DNA from: Cupriavidus sp. P-10
GTDB lineage: Bacteria > Pseudomonadota > Gammaproteobacteria > Burkholderiales > Burkholderiaceae
DNA: 64,000 nt
Assembly (NCBI RefSeq): GCF_003402535.2
Contig: NZ_AP025174.1
Coordinates: forward strand, 62,001 to 126,000
Reading direction: 5' to 3'
Part shown: piece after piece, positions 46,061 through 55,012 of the stretch
Layout: each line of letters opens with the position of its first letter
Position numbering within the stretch: position 1 is the first letter of the stretch
The notes under the pieces: model-generated
Told to the model about the DNA's origin: nothing
Databases searched by the model: none
What the model saw: only the letters and a program-made list of their open reading frames with translations
Translations under genes and position numbers: made by a program

Positions 46061-46438
46061 AATGAGACATCCCTGTCGATGTGCGCAAGGTCTAACGGAC
46101 CCGCCTGCGACAAACCGACTTCCACCCGCGCCAAGGACGCACGCAGCTTGGTGCTGCGCTGATCTGTGGGCAACTGGCAACCGGCACCCAAACGCGAGTT
46201 GCCGCACGATCTAGTCTAATCAGGGCATTCCAACGATAACGTTGCCCAAACGTTACATTCTGGACAGGTAACAATGTGGTCCACGTCATGCCCCACAAGT
46301 CAACGCTTCCAAGTGGGGAGGATCACGCGCAGTAAACGGGTCCGCCACGGCGGCACCATGACCCAACCTACGCTGTCGAACCCTCAGCATCGGTGCCGCC
46401 GTTTTGTTCGCCGCCGGACGCACCCGTCGTCGCGCTTT
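46061..46438. other. Regulatory intergenic region of czcE-like copy 2
   Basis: About 380 bases between copI (stop side) and the CzcE-family gene. Contains the CopR-like box at 46245-46268; no ORF supported. Confidence 0.5.
46245..46268. promoter_or_regulatory. CopR-like box (copy at czcE2)
   Basis: CCCAAACGTTACATTCTGGA followed by CAGG; 20 of 24 bases match the box before copA1 at 51589-51612. Core form TTACA-N5-GACAG. Confidence 0.65.
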
Positions 46439-46915
46439 TTACTTGACGGCCACCTTGCCGACCATGCCGGCTTCGAAATGGCCCGGCACCAGACAAGCGA
46501 AGTCGACGGTCCCAGGACCGTCGAACTGCCACACGAGTGTGCCTTGTTTGCCAGGTGCGAGCATAATCTGGTTCGGGATAGAGTGCTTAGCATCAGGCAT
46601 GCTGCGCATCATCTGCGCGTGCTCTTTCAACTCAGCGGCGGTACCGATCACCATTTCGTGCTCCACTTTGCCGACATTCCGGACGACAAAACGCACGGTT
46701 TCACCGCGCTTGACCTGAATCGAGTCGGGCGCGAAGCGCATCGTGTCGCTCATGGTCACGTTAACCGTGCGTGAGACCTTGGCCGGCTTGCCCGGCTGAC
46801 CGGCAGCGGACTTACTGGCGCTAGCTGGGCTCGCATGGCCCTCCATGCTGCCGGCAGCCCACACCAGCATCGGCGACAGCCCCAACACCAGCAGCAACGA
46901 CTTGAGCGTCTTCAT
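46439..46915 (-). CDS. copI: CopI-like exported cupredoxin
   Basis: 158-aa periplasmic small blue-copper-type protein of Cop clusters. Signal peptide LKSLLLVLGLSPMLVWAAGS, Met/His linker (MEGHASPAS), then a cupredoxin domain. Type-1 copper ligands: His in KVEHEMVIG, and Cys, His and Met in DFACLVPGHFEAGMVG. Last gene of the copABCDI transcript, 70 bases after copD. CGCCAAGGAG precedes the ATG at 46915. CopI is required for copper resistance in C. metallidurans-like clusters; electron partner unknown. Confidence 0.9.
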   Translation of the reverse strand: MKTLKSLLLVLGLSPMLVWAAGSMEGHASPASASKSAAGQPGKPAKVSRTVNVTMSDTMRFAPDSIQVKRGETVRFVVRNVGKVEHEMVIGTAAELKEHAQMMRSMPDAKHSIPNQIMLAPGKQGTLVWQFDGPGTVDFACLVPGHFEAGMVGKVAVK

Positions 46916-46984
46916 GGCATCTCCTTGGCGGTTGTTTGAGAGCAAGACAAGCGCAGCCTTGCTGCGCGGTTCGTGAAAACGTGG

Positions 46985-47902
46985 CTACATGCCCGCGGGG
47001 GATAGGATGCCGAGCGAGGCGACAAGAGCCAGAATGAGCGTTGCCGCACTGGTCTCGAACATCAGGCTGCGCCGCAAGGTACGAACGGCGACGGCATGGT
47101 CGCCCGTCCGTACGGCATGCTCCAGGCGCGGGCTCAGATGAAAACGGTTAGCCGCGGCAAGGGCGAGCATGGTACCGAACAGCGCCAGCTTGGACGCCAG
47201 CAGTCCACCGTATGAGTTCAGCGACAGTTCTGGCAAGACCGGACCGACAATCAACCAATAGTTCACTGCGCCGGTAATGACCAAGGTTGCGACAACGATC
47301 GTACCCACCTGAGCGAAGCCGTTCGAGGTGCGGCTCAGTAGGGCAACCTTGGCAGGTGTGGCAGAGGGATGCGACAACAACACGAACGCGAGCAGAGCGC
47401 CGACCCATGCGCCGGCGGCCATTAGATGCGCGATATCCGAGGCAAGGTGAATGTAGCGTCGAATGCCATCATCCATGGCGCCATGGCCGCCCCAGGCAAG
47501 CGTGGACAGCGCGACGCCGCCCGCTGCAGCCAGAACCCAGAATTGAAGTTCTGGCCGTTTGCGGACAAACAACGCGACCAGCACGCAGAGGACCAAGGCA
47601 ACGAGTCGCACGACCCAGGCCGCGCCAAACGCGGTGCCTGTCACAATCATTTCGAAGACATGGCCTTGCAGTTCGGCGTAGGATGCGGCACCGGTCATGC
47701 CCTTGGCCATGATGGTGATATTGGCCAGCGACAGGACGATGCCCAGGGCCGCGACCGCCGCGCCAAGCGTCAAAAAGCGCGCACCCGTTGGCGACGCCAT
47801 TTCCTCACGGCGCAGTGCGTACAAGCCAAACAGCGGCAGACCAAACAGTGCAGTCAGGCCGAAATAGAGTGCGAAACGCACTGCAACAGTTGCCCAGTCC
47901 AT
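46985..47902 (-). CDS. copD: CopD inner-membrane copper-resistance protein
   Basis: 305 aa with eight membrane segments, beginning WATVAVRFALYFGLTALFGL. The family's conserved His and Met residues are visible (WGGHGAMDDGIRRYIHLASD, IAHLMAAGAWVGALLAFVLL). CopD works with CopC to pass copper across the inner membrane. Only 7 bases separate its start from the copC stop; fourth gene of the copA-led operon. Confidence 0.92.
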   Translation of the reverse strand: MDWATVAVRFALYFGLTALFGLPLFGLYALRREEMASPTGARFLTLGAAVAALGIVLSLANITIMAKGMTGAASYAELQGHVFEMIVTGTAFGAAWVVRLVALVLCVLVALFVRKRPELQFWVLAAAGGVALSTLAWGGHGAMDDGIRRYIHLASDIAHLMAAGAWVGALLAFVLLSHPSATPAKVALLSRTSNGFAQVGTIVVATLVITGAVNYWLIVGPVLPELSLNSYGGLLASKLALFGTMLALAAANRFHLSPRLEHAVRTGDHAVAVRTLRRSLMFETSAATLILALVASLGILSPAGM

Positions 47903-47909
47903 CGGCGGA

Positions 47910-48296
47910 TCACTTCACGGTGAACGCGATGTTGCCATTAATCGGGTGCGTGTCGGACGACACTGCACGCCAATCGACGCGGTAGCTGCCAGGCGCCAGC
48001 GTCTGGGCCGGGGTGATCACCATGGTCTTGGGGTCGTCGCTGCCGGCAACCTTGGCGGCAATTTTCATCGGCGCATGGTTGGCCATGCCGGGCATGCTGG
48101 TCATGACGAGGCTGGCCCCGGAGAATTGGGTCGCGAGGTTCTCTGAAAACTTCAGCTCGATCTTCTGCGGCGCCGCCACCTCGGCCTTGTCGGCGGGCAT
48201 GGACGATACCAGCTTTGGATGGGCGAAGGCTGCAGTACTAGCCAGCACAGCGGCGGCTGCCAGAGCGGCACGAATGGTGAAGCGGGGCGCTTGCAT
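47910..48296 (-). CDS. copC: CopC periplasmic copper-binding protein
   Basis: 128 aa. Signal peptide ending ASTAAFA, then the mature N-terminus HPKLVSSMPADKAEV with the N-terminal His that binds Cu(II) (His-1), plus SSDTHPINGNIAFTV carrying the C-terminal His. Met cluster VMTSMPGMANHAPMKI is the Cu(I) site. Start 48296, immediately after GAACTCC; the longer frame overlaps copB. Confidence 0.94.
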   Translation of the reverse strand: MQAPRFTIRAALAAAAVLASTAAFAHPKLVSSMPADKAEVAAPQKIELKFSENLATQFSGASLVMTSMPGMANHAPMKIAAKVAGSDDPKTMVITPAQTLAPGSYRVDWRAVSSDTHPINGNIAFTVK

Positions 48297-48334
48297 GGTG
48301 AACTCCAAATATGAGTGTGGATTGAAATACGTGG

Positions 48335-49609
48335 TTAGAACCACATGCGAACACCCGCTACAAAACGGGTTTCGCCACTTCGGCCGCCGGCGGTGCGAAC
48401 CATGTCGGCGGTATTGCCAAAGGTTTGGTACCGTTCAATGCCGATATAGGGAGCGAACTGACGGCTGAACTCATAGCGCAGGCGCAGACCCACGGCACCG
48501 CTGGAAAGCCCGCTGCCCACGCCGACCTCGGGATCGTTCTTGCCATAAAGATTGGCCTCGATTCGGGGTTGCAGGATCAGGCGCTGGGTAATTAGCAATT
48601 CATACTCGGCTGACAGGCGCAGTGCAGTGCGACCTTCGGTGCCGATATAGCCAGTAGCGTCGACCTCGAACCAGTATGGCGCCAGGCCCTGGATACCGAA
48701 GGCCAGCCAGTTTCGGGTTGGCCGGCCATAGCCGGCATCGTTGCGGATACCCAGTTGCGTGTCCCAATAGGTGGCAATGGCATGACCCCACAGCAATTCG
48801 GTCCGCGCCTCGTGGATCTTGCGCCTCTCGGATTCGCCTTCGGCCTTGATCACGAGGCGGTTAAAGCTGCTGCCAATCCACGCTTGCGCCTCATAGGCAG
48901 CGGCATTGCTCTCATTTCCCTTGACCCATTCCAGCCGGTCAACGAGTACCGAGGCAAATAGGTGTTCGTCTGCCATGTGCAGCGAACGGTGCGGACCAAT
49001 GGCGTATTGACCCACGCCGAGCTGATAGCCCCCTGAGTAACCGTGCGGGTCGCGCGCATCCGCGGGCGCGCTCCCCCCTTGCATCTGCATGTCACCATGA
49101 TCCATGCCCTGCATCGAACCCGTGCCTTGCATCTGGCTGTGGTCCATGCCCTGCATCGAACCCATGCCCTGCATCTGGCTGTGGTCCATGCCCTGCATCT
49201 GGCTGTGGTCCATGCCCTGCATCGAGTCCATGCCTTGCATCTGGCTGTGGTCCATGCCCTGCATCGAGTCCATGCCTTGCATCTGGCTGTGGTCCATGCC
49301 CTGCATCGAGTCCATGCCCTGCATCTGGCCGTGGTCCATGCCCTGCATCGAGTCCATGCCTTGCATCTGGCTGTGGTCCATGCCCTGCATCGAGTCCATG
49401 CCTTGCATCTGGCCGTCGGTCGCAGCGGTGCCGCCAACCTTGCCCGAAGACTTTGCTTTCGGAATGGACTTCGCCTTTTCCGCAACGGCGGGCGACGAAG
49501 TTTGCGTTGGAACCGCTTCGGTGTGGGCGTGCTGGGCCCAAGCTGCGCTCATGCCAGCGGAAGCAAGCACGGCGGCAAGTACTGTTCTTGTTGGTTTTTC
49601 CATGTGCAT
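48335..49609 (-). CDS. copB: CopB outer-membrane copper-resistance protein with long Met-repeat domain
   Basis: 424 aa (start 49609; 49603 also possible). Signal peptide RTVLAAVLASAGMSAAWAQH, then an array of about eight 14-residue repeats (MQGMDSMQGMDHSQ) at residues 65-170, and a C-terminal beta-barrel (about 240 residues: VDRLEWVKGNESNAAAYEAQ ... RTAGGRSGETRFVAGVRMWF). The Met/His repeats bind Cu(I); the barrel sits in the outer membrane. The repeat number is larger than in the second copB of this window, which has only a short Met segment. Twelve bases after copA. Confidence 0.93.
   Translation of the reverse strand: MHMEKPTRTVLAAVLASAGMSAAWAQHAHTEAVPTQTSSPAVAEKAKSIPKAKSSGKVGGTAATDGQMQGMDSMQGMDHSQMQGMDSMQGMDHGQMQGMDSMQGMDHSQMQGMDSMQGMDHSQMQGMDSMQGMDHSQMQGMDHSQMQGMGSMQGMDHSQMQGTGSMQGMDHGDMQMQGGSAPADARDPHGYSGGYQLGVGQYAIGPHRSLHMADEHLFASVLVDRLEWVKGNESNAAAYEAQAWIGSSFNRLVIKAEGESERRKIHEARTELLWGHAIATYWDTQLGIRNDAGYGRPTRNWLAFGIQGLAPYWFEVDATGYIGTEGRTALRLSAEYELLITQRLILQPRIEANLYGKNDPEVGVGSGLSSGAVGLRLRYEFSRQFAPYIGIERYQTFGNTADMVRTAGGRSGETRFVAGVRMWF
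49085..49420 (-). repeat. 42-bp coding tandem repeat in copB
   Basis: Eight copies, some partial, of a 42-bp unit encoding MQGMDSMQGMDH(S/G)Q; one unit is cut to MQGMDHSQ and the last two have G for D. Nearly identical DNA between units suggests recent expansion by slippage or unequal recombination. Confidence 0.9.
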
Positions 49610-49620
49610 ATCGGTTAGGG

Positions 49621-51507
49621 TCAGGCCACCACCACTTCGCGGAACATCCCGGCGTCCATGTGCAACATCAGGTGGCAATGCCAGGCCCACCGGCCCAAGG
49701 CGTCGGCGGTGACGAGAAAGCTGATGCGTTGCGCCGGCTGCACCGCGATCGTGTGTCGACGCGCGAGGAAGGCGCCATCCGGCGATTCGAGTTCGCTCCA
49801 CATGCCATGCATGTGCATTGGGTGCGTCATCATGGTGTCGTTGTGCAAAATGACGCGCAGCCGCTCGCCGTACTTAAAGTGCACCGGCGTCGAATTTCCG
49901 AACTCCACCCCGTCGATGGACCACGAGTAACGCTCCATATTGCCGGTCAAGTGCAGTTCCACTTCGCGCCCGGGACCGCGTTTGTCCAATGGACCGCCAA
50001 TGGTGTGCTGATCGGCCAGTGTCAGGACGCGGCGCCCGGTGTCGCGCAAACCGATGCCCGGGTCGTCCAAGTTGGTGCGCGCCATGTCAACGCGCATATC
50101 GGTGGTGGCGCCATACTCGGTCTTGGCGTGGCGCGCCTTGGTGCTGGGCACCTTCAGCGACGCACCGGTCGCCATGCCCCCCGACATGCTACCCATGGCA
50201 TGCTGGCTGTGATCCATGGCCATAGCGCCATGGTTCATGCCTTGCATGCCCATCGAGCCGTGGTCCATGCCTTGCATGGCCATGCCGCCATGGCTCATTC
50301 CGCCCATGGCGCCGTGATCCATGCCGCCCATGCCTCCCATACTGCCCATCATGTCGGCCATGGTGAGCCACTGCGGCTTATCCACGGCGGGCACCGGTGC
50401 CGCCAGCCCGGCTCGAGTCGCCAGGGTGCCGCGGGCATAGCCGGTGCGATCCATCGACTGCGAGAAAATGGTATAGGCCTCGTCGCGCGGCTCGACCAGC
50501 ACGTCACAGGTCTCGCCCGGGCCGAAGCGGAACTCATCGACGGTTACCGGTTCGATGTTCTGTCCATCGACTTGGATGACCTTAAGCTTGAGGCCGGGAA
50601 TGCGCACATCGTAGAACGTGTTGCCTGCGCCGTTGATAAACCGCAGACGAACCTTCTCGCCCGGCTTAAACACGCCGGTCCAGTTGCCGGCCGGTGTGAC
50701 GCCGTTCATCAAGTAAGTCAGCGTGGCGCCCGAGAGATCCGCCAGATCGGTCGGGCTCATCCGCATCTCGTTCCACATCTTGCGCTTGGCGAGTGCGCTC
50801 TTCATCCCTTCACTGGAGACGTCGCGGAAAAAATCGATAACCGTCGGCTGGTTATAGTTGTAGTAGTCGCTCTGAACCTTCAGTTTCGAGAGCACGCGCA
50901 TCGGATCTTCGTCGGTCCAATCCGAGAGCAGCACGGTATAATCGCGATCGGCTCGCACGCCATCCACGCCGGTGGCCGGATCGATGACAATGCCGCCATA
51001 CACGCCGGTCATCTCCTGGAAGCCCGAATGCGAGTGATACCAATAGCTACCAATCTGGTCGACCTTGAAGCGGTAGGTGAAGGTCTCGCCCGGCGCAATG
51101 CCGGCAAAGCTGATCCCCGGCACGCCGTCCATCTCGAACGGCAGAATGATCCCGTGCCAATGAATCGACGTGTGCTCGCGCAACCGGTTCGTGACCCGAA
51201 TCGTCACCGTTTCGCCTTGACGCCAGCGCAGCGTCGGCCCCGGCAACATGCCATTGATGGTGGTCGCGACGCGTGGCGTCCCGGTGAAGTTGACCACCGA
51301 CTCGCCGATCACGAGGTCGAAGTCGGTCCCGCGCAGCACTGGTGCTGTGCCGGATAAGACATCTGCCGGTCGGCCTGACGGCTGAGCCCAGGCCGCACCG
51401 CCCAAGCCAGACAGCCCCGCCATCACGCCACCGGCGGCCAGACCCTGTACAAAACGGCGGCGCAGCAGATTAGGCAGCACAAGGCCAGACGGTCGATCAC
51501 GTCGCAT
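49621..51507 (-). CDS. copA: CopA multicopper oxidase (copy 1)
   Basis: 628-aa periplasmic oxidase that oxidises Cu(I) and binds extra copper. Tat signal RRRFVQGLAAGGVMAGLSGL with cleavage after AWAQ. The four copper-ligand blocks are visible: IHWHGIILP, YWYHSHSGFQ, HPMHMHGMW and WAWHCHLMLHMDAGMFREV (with type-1 Met). A Met/His-rich insertion (MGSMGGMGGMDHGAMGGMSH and on) lies at about residues 375-440. The longer frame to 51555 has no RBS. First gene of copABCDI and divergent from copRS; a CopR-like box lies at 51589-51612. Confidence 0.96.
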   Translation of the reverse strand: MRRDRPSGLVLPNLLRRRFVQGLAAGGVMAGLSGLGGAAWAQPSGRPADVLSGTAPVLRGTDFDLVIGESVVNFTGTPRVATTINGMLPGPTLRWRQGETVTIRVTNRLREHTSIHWHGIILPFEMDGVPGISFAGIAPGETFTYRFKVDQIGSYWYHSHSGFQEMTGVYGGIVIDPATGVDGVRADRDYTVLLSDWTDEDPMRVLSKLKVQSDYYNYNQPTVIDFFRDVSSEGMKSALAKRKMWNEMRMSPTDLADLSGATLTYLMNGVTPAGNWTGVFKPGEKVRLRFINGAGNTFYDVRIPGLKLKVIQVDGQNIEPVTVDEFRFGPGETCDVLVEPRDEAYTIFSQSMDRTGYARGTLATRAGLAAPVPAVDKPQWLTMADMMGSMGGMGGMDHGAMGGMSHGGMAMQGMDHGSMGMQGMNHGAMAMDHSQHAMGSMSGGMATGASLKVPSTKARHAKTEYGATTDMRVDMARTNLDDPGIGLRDTGRRVLTLADQHTIGGPLDKRGPGREVELHLTGNMERYSWSIDGVEFGNSTPVHFKYGERLRVILHNDTMMTHPMHMHGMWSELESPDGAFLARRHTIAVQPAQRISFLVTADALGRWAWHCHLMLHMDAGMFREVVVA

Positions 51508-51588
51508 GAAATAGTCCTTTTTTGCTTGAATGGCCGCGTCGGAAGGCGGCAGCAAGAGAGTAACGAGAGCGAGGCTACCGTCAACTTA

Positions 51589-51612
51589 CCCAAACATTAC
51601 ATTCCGGTAAGG
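51589..51612. promoter_or_regulatory. CopR-like box between copA and copRS
   Basis: CCCAAACATTACATTCCGGT then AAGG. Core TTACA-N5-GTAAG. 82 bases from the copA ATG and 97 from copR, so it can serve both directions. Same box at czcE2 (46245) and a related one before copA2 (61081). Confidence 0.7.
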
Positions 51613-51709
51613 TCTGGGTTACCCACAGAGCGTCTCGGTAGACTACCCCGTATTAGAGCCGGTCCAACAGGCGGGCACATAATCCGAAAGACGAGGGGGA
51701 GGGACGAAG

Positions 51710-52396
51710 ATGAAGCTGCTGGTGGTAGAAGATGAATCCAAGACCGGCGAGTACCTGCGCCAGGGGCTGACCGAGGCTGGATTCGTGGTCGACTTGGTCG
51801 CCAACGGGCTGGACGGACAGCACTTGGCGCTTAACGAAGCGTACGACCTGATTATCCTCGACGTCATGCTACCCGATCTCGATGGCTGGCGTATTTTGCA
51901 GACGATCCGCGCCGCGGACAACCCGGTTCCGGTGTTATTTCTGACCGCCCGCGACAGCGTGGCCGATCGGGTCAGGGGGTTGGAGTTGGGCGCTGACGAC
52001 TATCTGGTCAAGCCATTCGCGTTCTCGGAACTACTGGCGCGCGTACGTACGCTATTGCGGCGCGGTACTGTACAGCTAGCGATGGACCGCATTCAGGTGG
52101 GCGACCTGGTGCTGGATTTGGGCAGGCGCCGGGCGTCGCGGGCCGGGCGCCGCATCACGCTGACCAGCAAGGAGTTTGCGCTGCTGGAGTTGCTCGCTCG
52201 CCGGCGCGGCGAGGTGCTGCCACGCTCGTTAATTGCCTCCCAGGTCTGGGACATGAACTTTGACAGCGATAGCAACGTGATCGATGTGGCCATTCGCCGC
52301 TTGCGGGCGAAGATCGACGATGACTTTGATATTAAGCTGATTCAGACCGTGCGCGGCATGGGCTACGTGCTGGAAGCGCCGGAGGAGCAGGCATGA
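51710..52396 (+). CDS. copR: CopR, OmpR-family response regulator
   Basis: 228-aa DNA-binding regulator for copper. Receiver: [20 protein letters not shown], phospho-Asp in [15 protein letters not shown], and [21 protein letters not shown]-terminal winged helix: [20 protein letters not shown]...[29 protein letters not shown] before the ATG. The stop overlaps copS (ATGA). Probably binds the TTACA-N5-G(T/A)(A/C)AG boxes described here. Confidence 0.96.
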   Translation: MKLLVVEDESKTGEYLRQGLTEAGFVVDLVANGLDGQHLALNEAYDLIILDVMLPDLDGWRILQTIRAADNPVPVLFLTARDSVADRVRGLELGADDYLVKPFAFSELLARVRTLLRRGTVQLAMDRIQVGDLVLDLGRRRASRAGRRITLTSKEFALLELLARRRGEVLPRSLIASQVWDMNFDSDSNVIDVAIRRLRAKIDDDFDIKLIQTVRGMGYVLEAPEEQA

Positions 52397-53787
52397 CGCA
52401 TCGCCTGTCCCTGACGATGCGTCTGACCATCCTGTTTTCGCTCTGCTCGGCCGTGGTGCTGCTGGGCTTGGGCGTTCTCATCTGGCTGGCGATGGACCGC
52501 CACTTCGCCACCGAGGATTATGTGGTGCTCGGCGACAATATTCGCCTGATCGAAAAGATCGCGCAGGAAACGCCGGCCGAGCGGTTGCCCCAGCGGCTTC
52601 GGGAAATGGTCGATCACCATCCTGGCTTCGTCGCGCAGGTGCAGACCGCACAAGGCCACAAGCTGTATGCGACCAAGGACTTCGATTTTGCGATTGCTTT
52701 CGAGGCGATTCCGCGCGAATTGGCGCGTGACAATACCTTCGTCTGGCAGCAAGGCGAGCAGGAGTATCGCGGCATGCGCGCGCAGGTGAGTGCGGCTGAC
52801 CCGCGCATTGCACCTTTGCGCGTCGTGGTTGGCATGGACACGGAAATCCACGCGCACTTCATGCATGCATTTCGTCGTTCGCTGGCGTTCTATACCACAT
52901 TGGCGGTGCTCGCCAGCGGTCTCTTTGGTTGGTGGGCGGCGCGACGCGGGCTCGCACCCCTGCGCATGATGGCCTCACGCGCCAAGGGCGTCACCGCGAA
53001 CAAACTGGATGCGCGCATGCCGGTCGAAGCCGTGCCGGTCGAGATGGCAGATCTGGCGATCACGTTAAACGCGATGCTGGAGCGACTGCAGGATGATTTT
53101 CGGCGGCTCTCGGAATTCTCCTCCGATTTGGCGCATGAGCTGCGCACGCCCATCACCAACCTGATGACGCAGACGCATGTCGTGCTATCGCAGCCGCGAG
53201 ATGCCGCCAAATATCGAGAGGTCCTGGCCTCGAATGCCGAGGAATTGCAGCGGCTTGGGCGCATGGTGTCCGATATGCTGTACTTGGCCAAGATGGAGCA
53301 CGGCATCACACTGCCGAATGAGGAAGCGATCAACGTGGCTGATGAAGTACAGGCGCTGTTCGAATTCTACGACGCGCTGGCAGAGGACAAGGGCGTCAAT
53401 CTACGGCTTGATGGGCAAGCGAAAATTACCGGCGACCGTCTGATGTTACGCCGAGCGCTCAGCAATCTGCTCTCGAACGCTCTACGCTATACGCCGTCCG
53501 GCAAAGAGATCCGGGTCGAGACGCGCGAGCAGGGCGGCAGCACGTCGATCGTAGTCGAGAATGAGGGCGAGGAAATCAGTCCCGAGTTGCTGCCATCGCT
53601 ATTCGACCGCTTTTTCCGTGCCGACAAATCAAGGACCCGTGCGGAGTCCGAAAGCGTGGGACTGGGTCTCTCCATCACGCAAGCCATCATGTTTGCGCAC
53701 GGGGGCCAGATTTCGGCGGAATCGTCGGAAGGCACTACGCGCTTCATTTTGACGTTTCCCCGCCAGCGAAACGCCGCCCGGAGCTAG
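52393..53787 (+). CDS. copS: CopS, copper sensor histidine kinase
   Basis: 464 aa. Two membrane segments ([40 protein letters not shown]) enclose a 130-residue periplasmic sensor loop with His (HFATED, HHPGFV). HAMP, then the HisKA box [18 protein letters not shown]-box [16 protein letters not shown] boxes ([20 protein letters not shown]) and [14 protein letters not shown]. Phosphorylates CopR. Directly upstream of a terminator-like hairpin pair. Confidence 0.95.
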   Translation: MTHRLSLTMRLTILFSLCSAVVLLGLGVLIWLAMDRHFATEDYVVLGDNIRLIEKIAQETPAERLPQRLREMVDHHPGFVAQVQTAQGHKLYATKDFDFAIAFEAIPRELARDNTFVWQQGEQEYRGMRAQVSAADPRIAPLRVVVGMDTEIHAHFMHAFRRSLAFYTTLAVLASGLFGWWAARRGLAPLRMMASRAKGVTANKLDARMPVEAVPVEMADLAITLNAMLERLQDDFRRLSEFSSDLAHELRTPITNLMTQTHVVLSQPRDAAKYREVLASNAEELQRLGRMVSDMLYLAKMEHGITLPNEEAINVADEVQALFEFYDALAEDKGVNLRLDGQAKITGDRLMLRRALSNLLSNALRYTPSGKEIRVETREQGGSTSIVVENEGEEISPELLPSLFDRFFRADKSRTRAESESVGLGLSITQAIMFAHGGQISAESSEGTTRFILTFPRQRNAARS

Positions 53788-53820
53788 ACGGTTGGCCTCC
53801 AGCGCGTCGCCGCATAAAAA

Positions 53821-53870
53821 TAGCCACGGCGTTGCGGCGCCGTGGCTAGTGGTCCTTCGGTAAAAGGACC
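53821..53870. terminator. Double hairpin after copS
   Basis: TAGCCACGGCG, loop TTGCGG, CGCCGTGGCTA (perfect 11-bp stem), then GGTCCTT...AAGGACC. On the minus strand the first stem is followed by TTTTTA. Probable bidirectional terminator; the IS630 element sits just to the right. Confidence 0.7.
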
Positions 53871-53876
53871 GTTCAA

Positions 53877-54993
53877 CCTATTGATCCGGCATTGTATCTA
53901 CAATCTCATGCGGCATCACGAAGCGGTTTGGGCTCGAAACTCGTTTTTGGTCCGCTCGGGCTGTCGTTGACACCTTCACAGGTACATGGACGTCGCCTTG
54001 ACCAGTTGCAGCTTGGTGCGCGCCGGCGTCAGCGTTGTGACGGCCGGCTTGAGGTCGGCGAAGGCCCTCTCGTCCGGGGTTGAGTTCGGGTCTGTAGCTT
54101 GGCCGGTAGAAGACTTCGATTTCGCGCTTGTGCTCGGCCAACCACGCCTTTACCCGCTTGCTGTGATGCACGCGCAGATTGTCCAGGATCAGGTAGACCT
54201 TGCGCTTGGCGCCCTTGACCAGCCGTTTCACGAAATTGATCAGGATGTCGGAATTGAGCGCGCCGTCGAATACCAACCAGCGCATCGTTCCCTGGTTGGT
54301 AACGCTGGAGATGACCGACAGTCCATGGCGCTCGTTGTTCACCCGTACCACCGGAGTCTGGCCGTGCGGAGCATGGCCGGGCCCGCGTACGTCATTGCTG
54401 CGCAAGCCGGTATCATCGCCCCAGTGGATCTCGGCGGCTTCTGCCTTGGCGCTCGCCACAATGACCGGATATTCCTCATCGAGCCACTGCTTCACTGCCG
54501 CTGGCGGCTCGTAGGCCTTCTGGATCGGCCTCTGCGGCGTGAAGCCCCAGCGCTCGTGGTAAAGACCTAGGGTGCGTGCAGCGAGTTCGATGCCGTAGCG
54601 ATCGCGGATCAGTTTGGCCACCGCCTGGCGCTGCCACAGCGGGTACCCCAGCTTCATCTGATCGGGCGTACGGTCGCGAATCAGGCGCAGCACTTCACGC
54701 TCCTGCTCGGCCGTCAGCGTGCGTCCAATGCCGCGGGGTCGTCCCGGCCGCGTAGTGTCCACCGCCTTCCAGCCGCCCGCTTCATACGCCTTGAATGCCG
54801 CACTCACCGTCGCGCGCGTCAGCTCGCACTGCGCCGCCGCCTCGTTCACGCTCACGCCTTGAAGCCGCATTCTCACCGCTCGCCGTCGCCGCTCGTTCAA
54901 CGCGTCGACCGACAGCGTCCTCGAGTCGATTTTGTCATGCATCATCTGACTAACCCTCTCGAGAACGTCCCCTATTTGTGTGCCGGATCAACA
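53877..54993 (-). mobile_element. IS630-family insertion sequence, about 1.1 kb
   Basis: Encodes a frameshifted IS630 transposase. Candidate ends: CCTATTGATCCGGCA at 53877-53891 and its inverse TGCCGGATCAACAGG at 54979-54993, matching at all but one of 15 positions. The TA target duplication usual for the family is not clear, so the boundaries are approximate. It lies between copRS and the porin gene. Confidence 0.7.
53976..54945 (-). pseudogene. IS630-family transposase, frameshifted
   Basis: HTH region (GVSVNEAAAQCELTRATVSA) and the catalytic Asps in IHWGDDTGLRSND and VYLILDNLRVHHS are intact. At SYRPELNPG the frame breaks: with one C fewer in the run near 54076-54079 it reads PELNPDERAFADLKPAVTTL and ends ATSMYL at 53978, the standard IS630 C-terminus with the catalytic Glu (DE). 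As written, the product loses that Glu and runs out of frame to 53878. The element is therefore probably inactive unless the run is a sequencing error or is used for programmed frameshifting. Confidence 0.8.
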
Positions 54994-55012
54994 GGTATTC
55001 AGGCGGCTTTGC

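Noticed and set aside
49085..49420. Regular repeat array resembling CRISPR
   Set aside because: Units are contiguous 42-bp coding repeats in frame with copB, with no spacers and no cas genes.
49453..51357. 634-aa plus-strand ORF opposite copA1 and copB1
   Set aside because: Shadow of the Met/His-rich copA gene: extremely rich in His, Ala, Arg and Gly, no RBS, no family.
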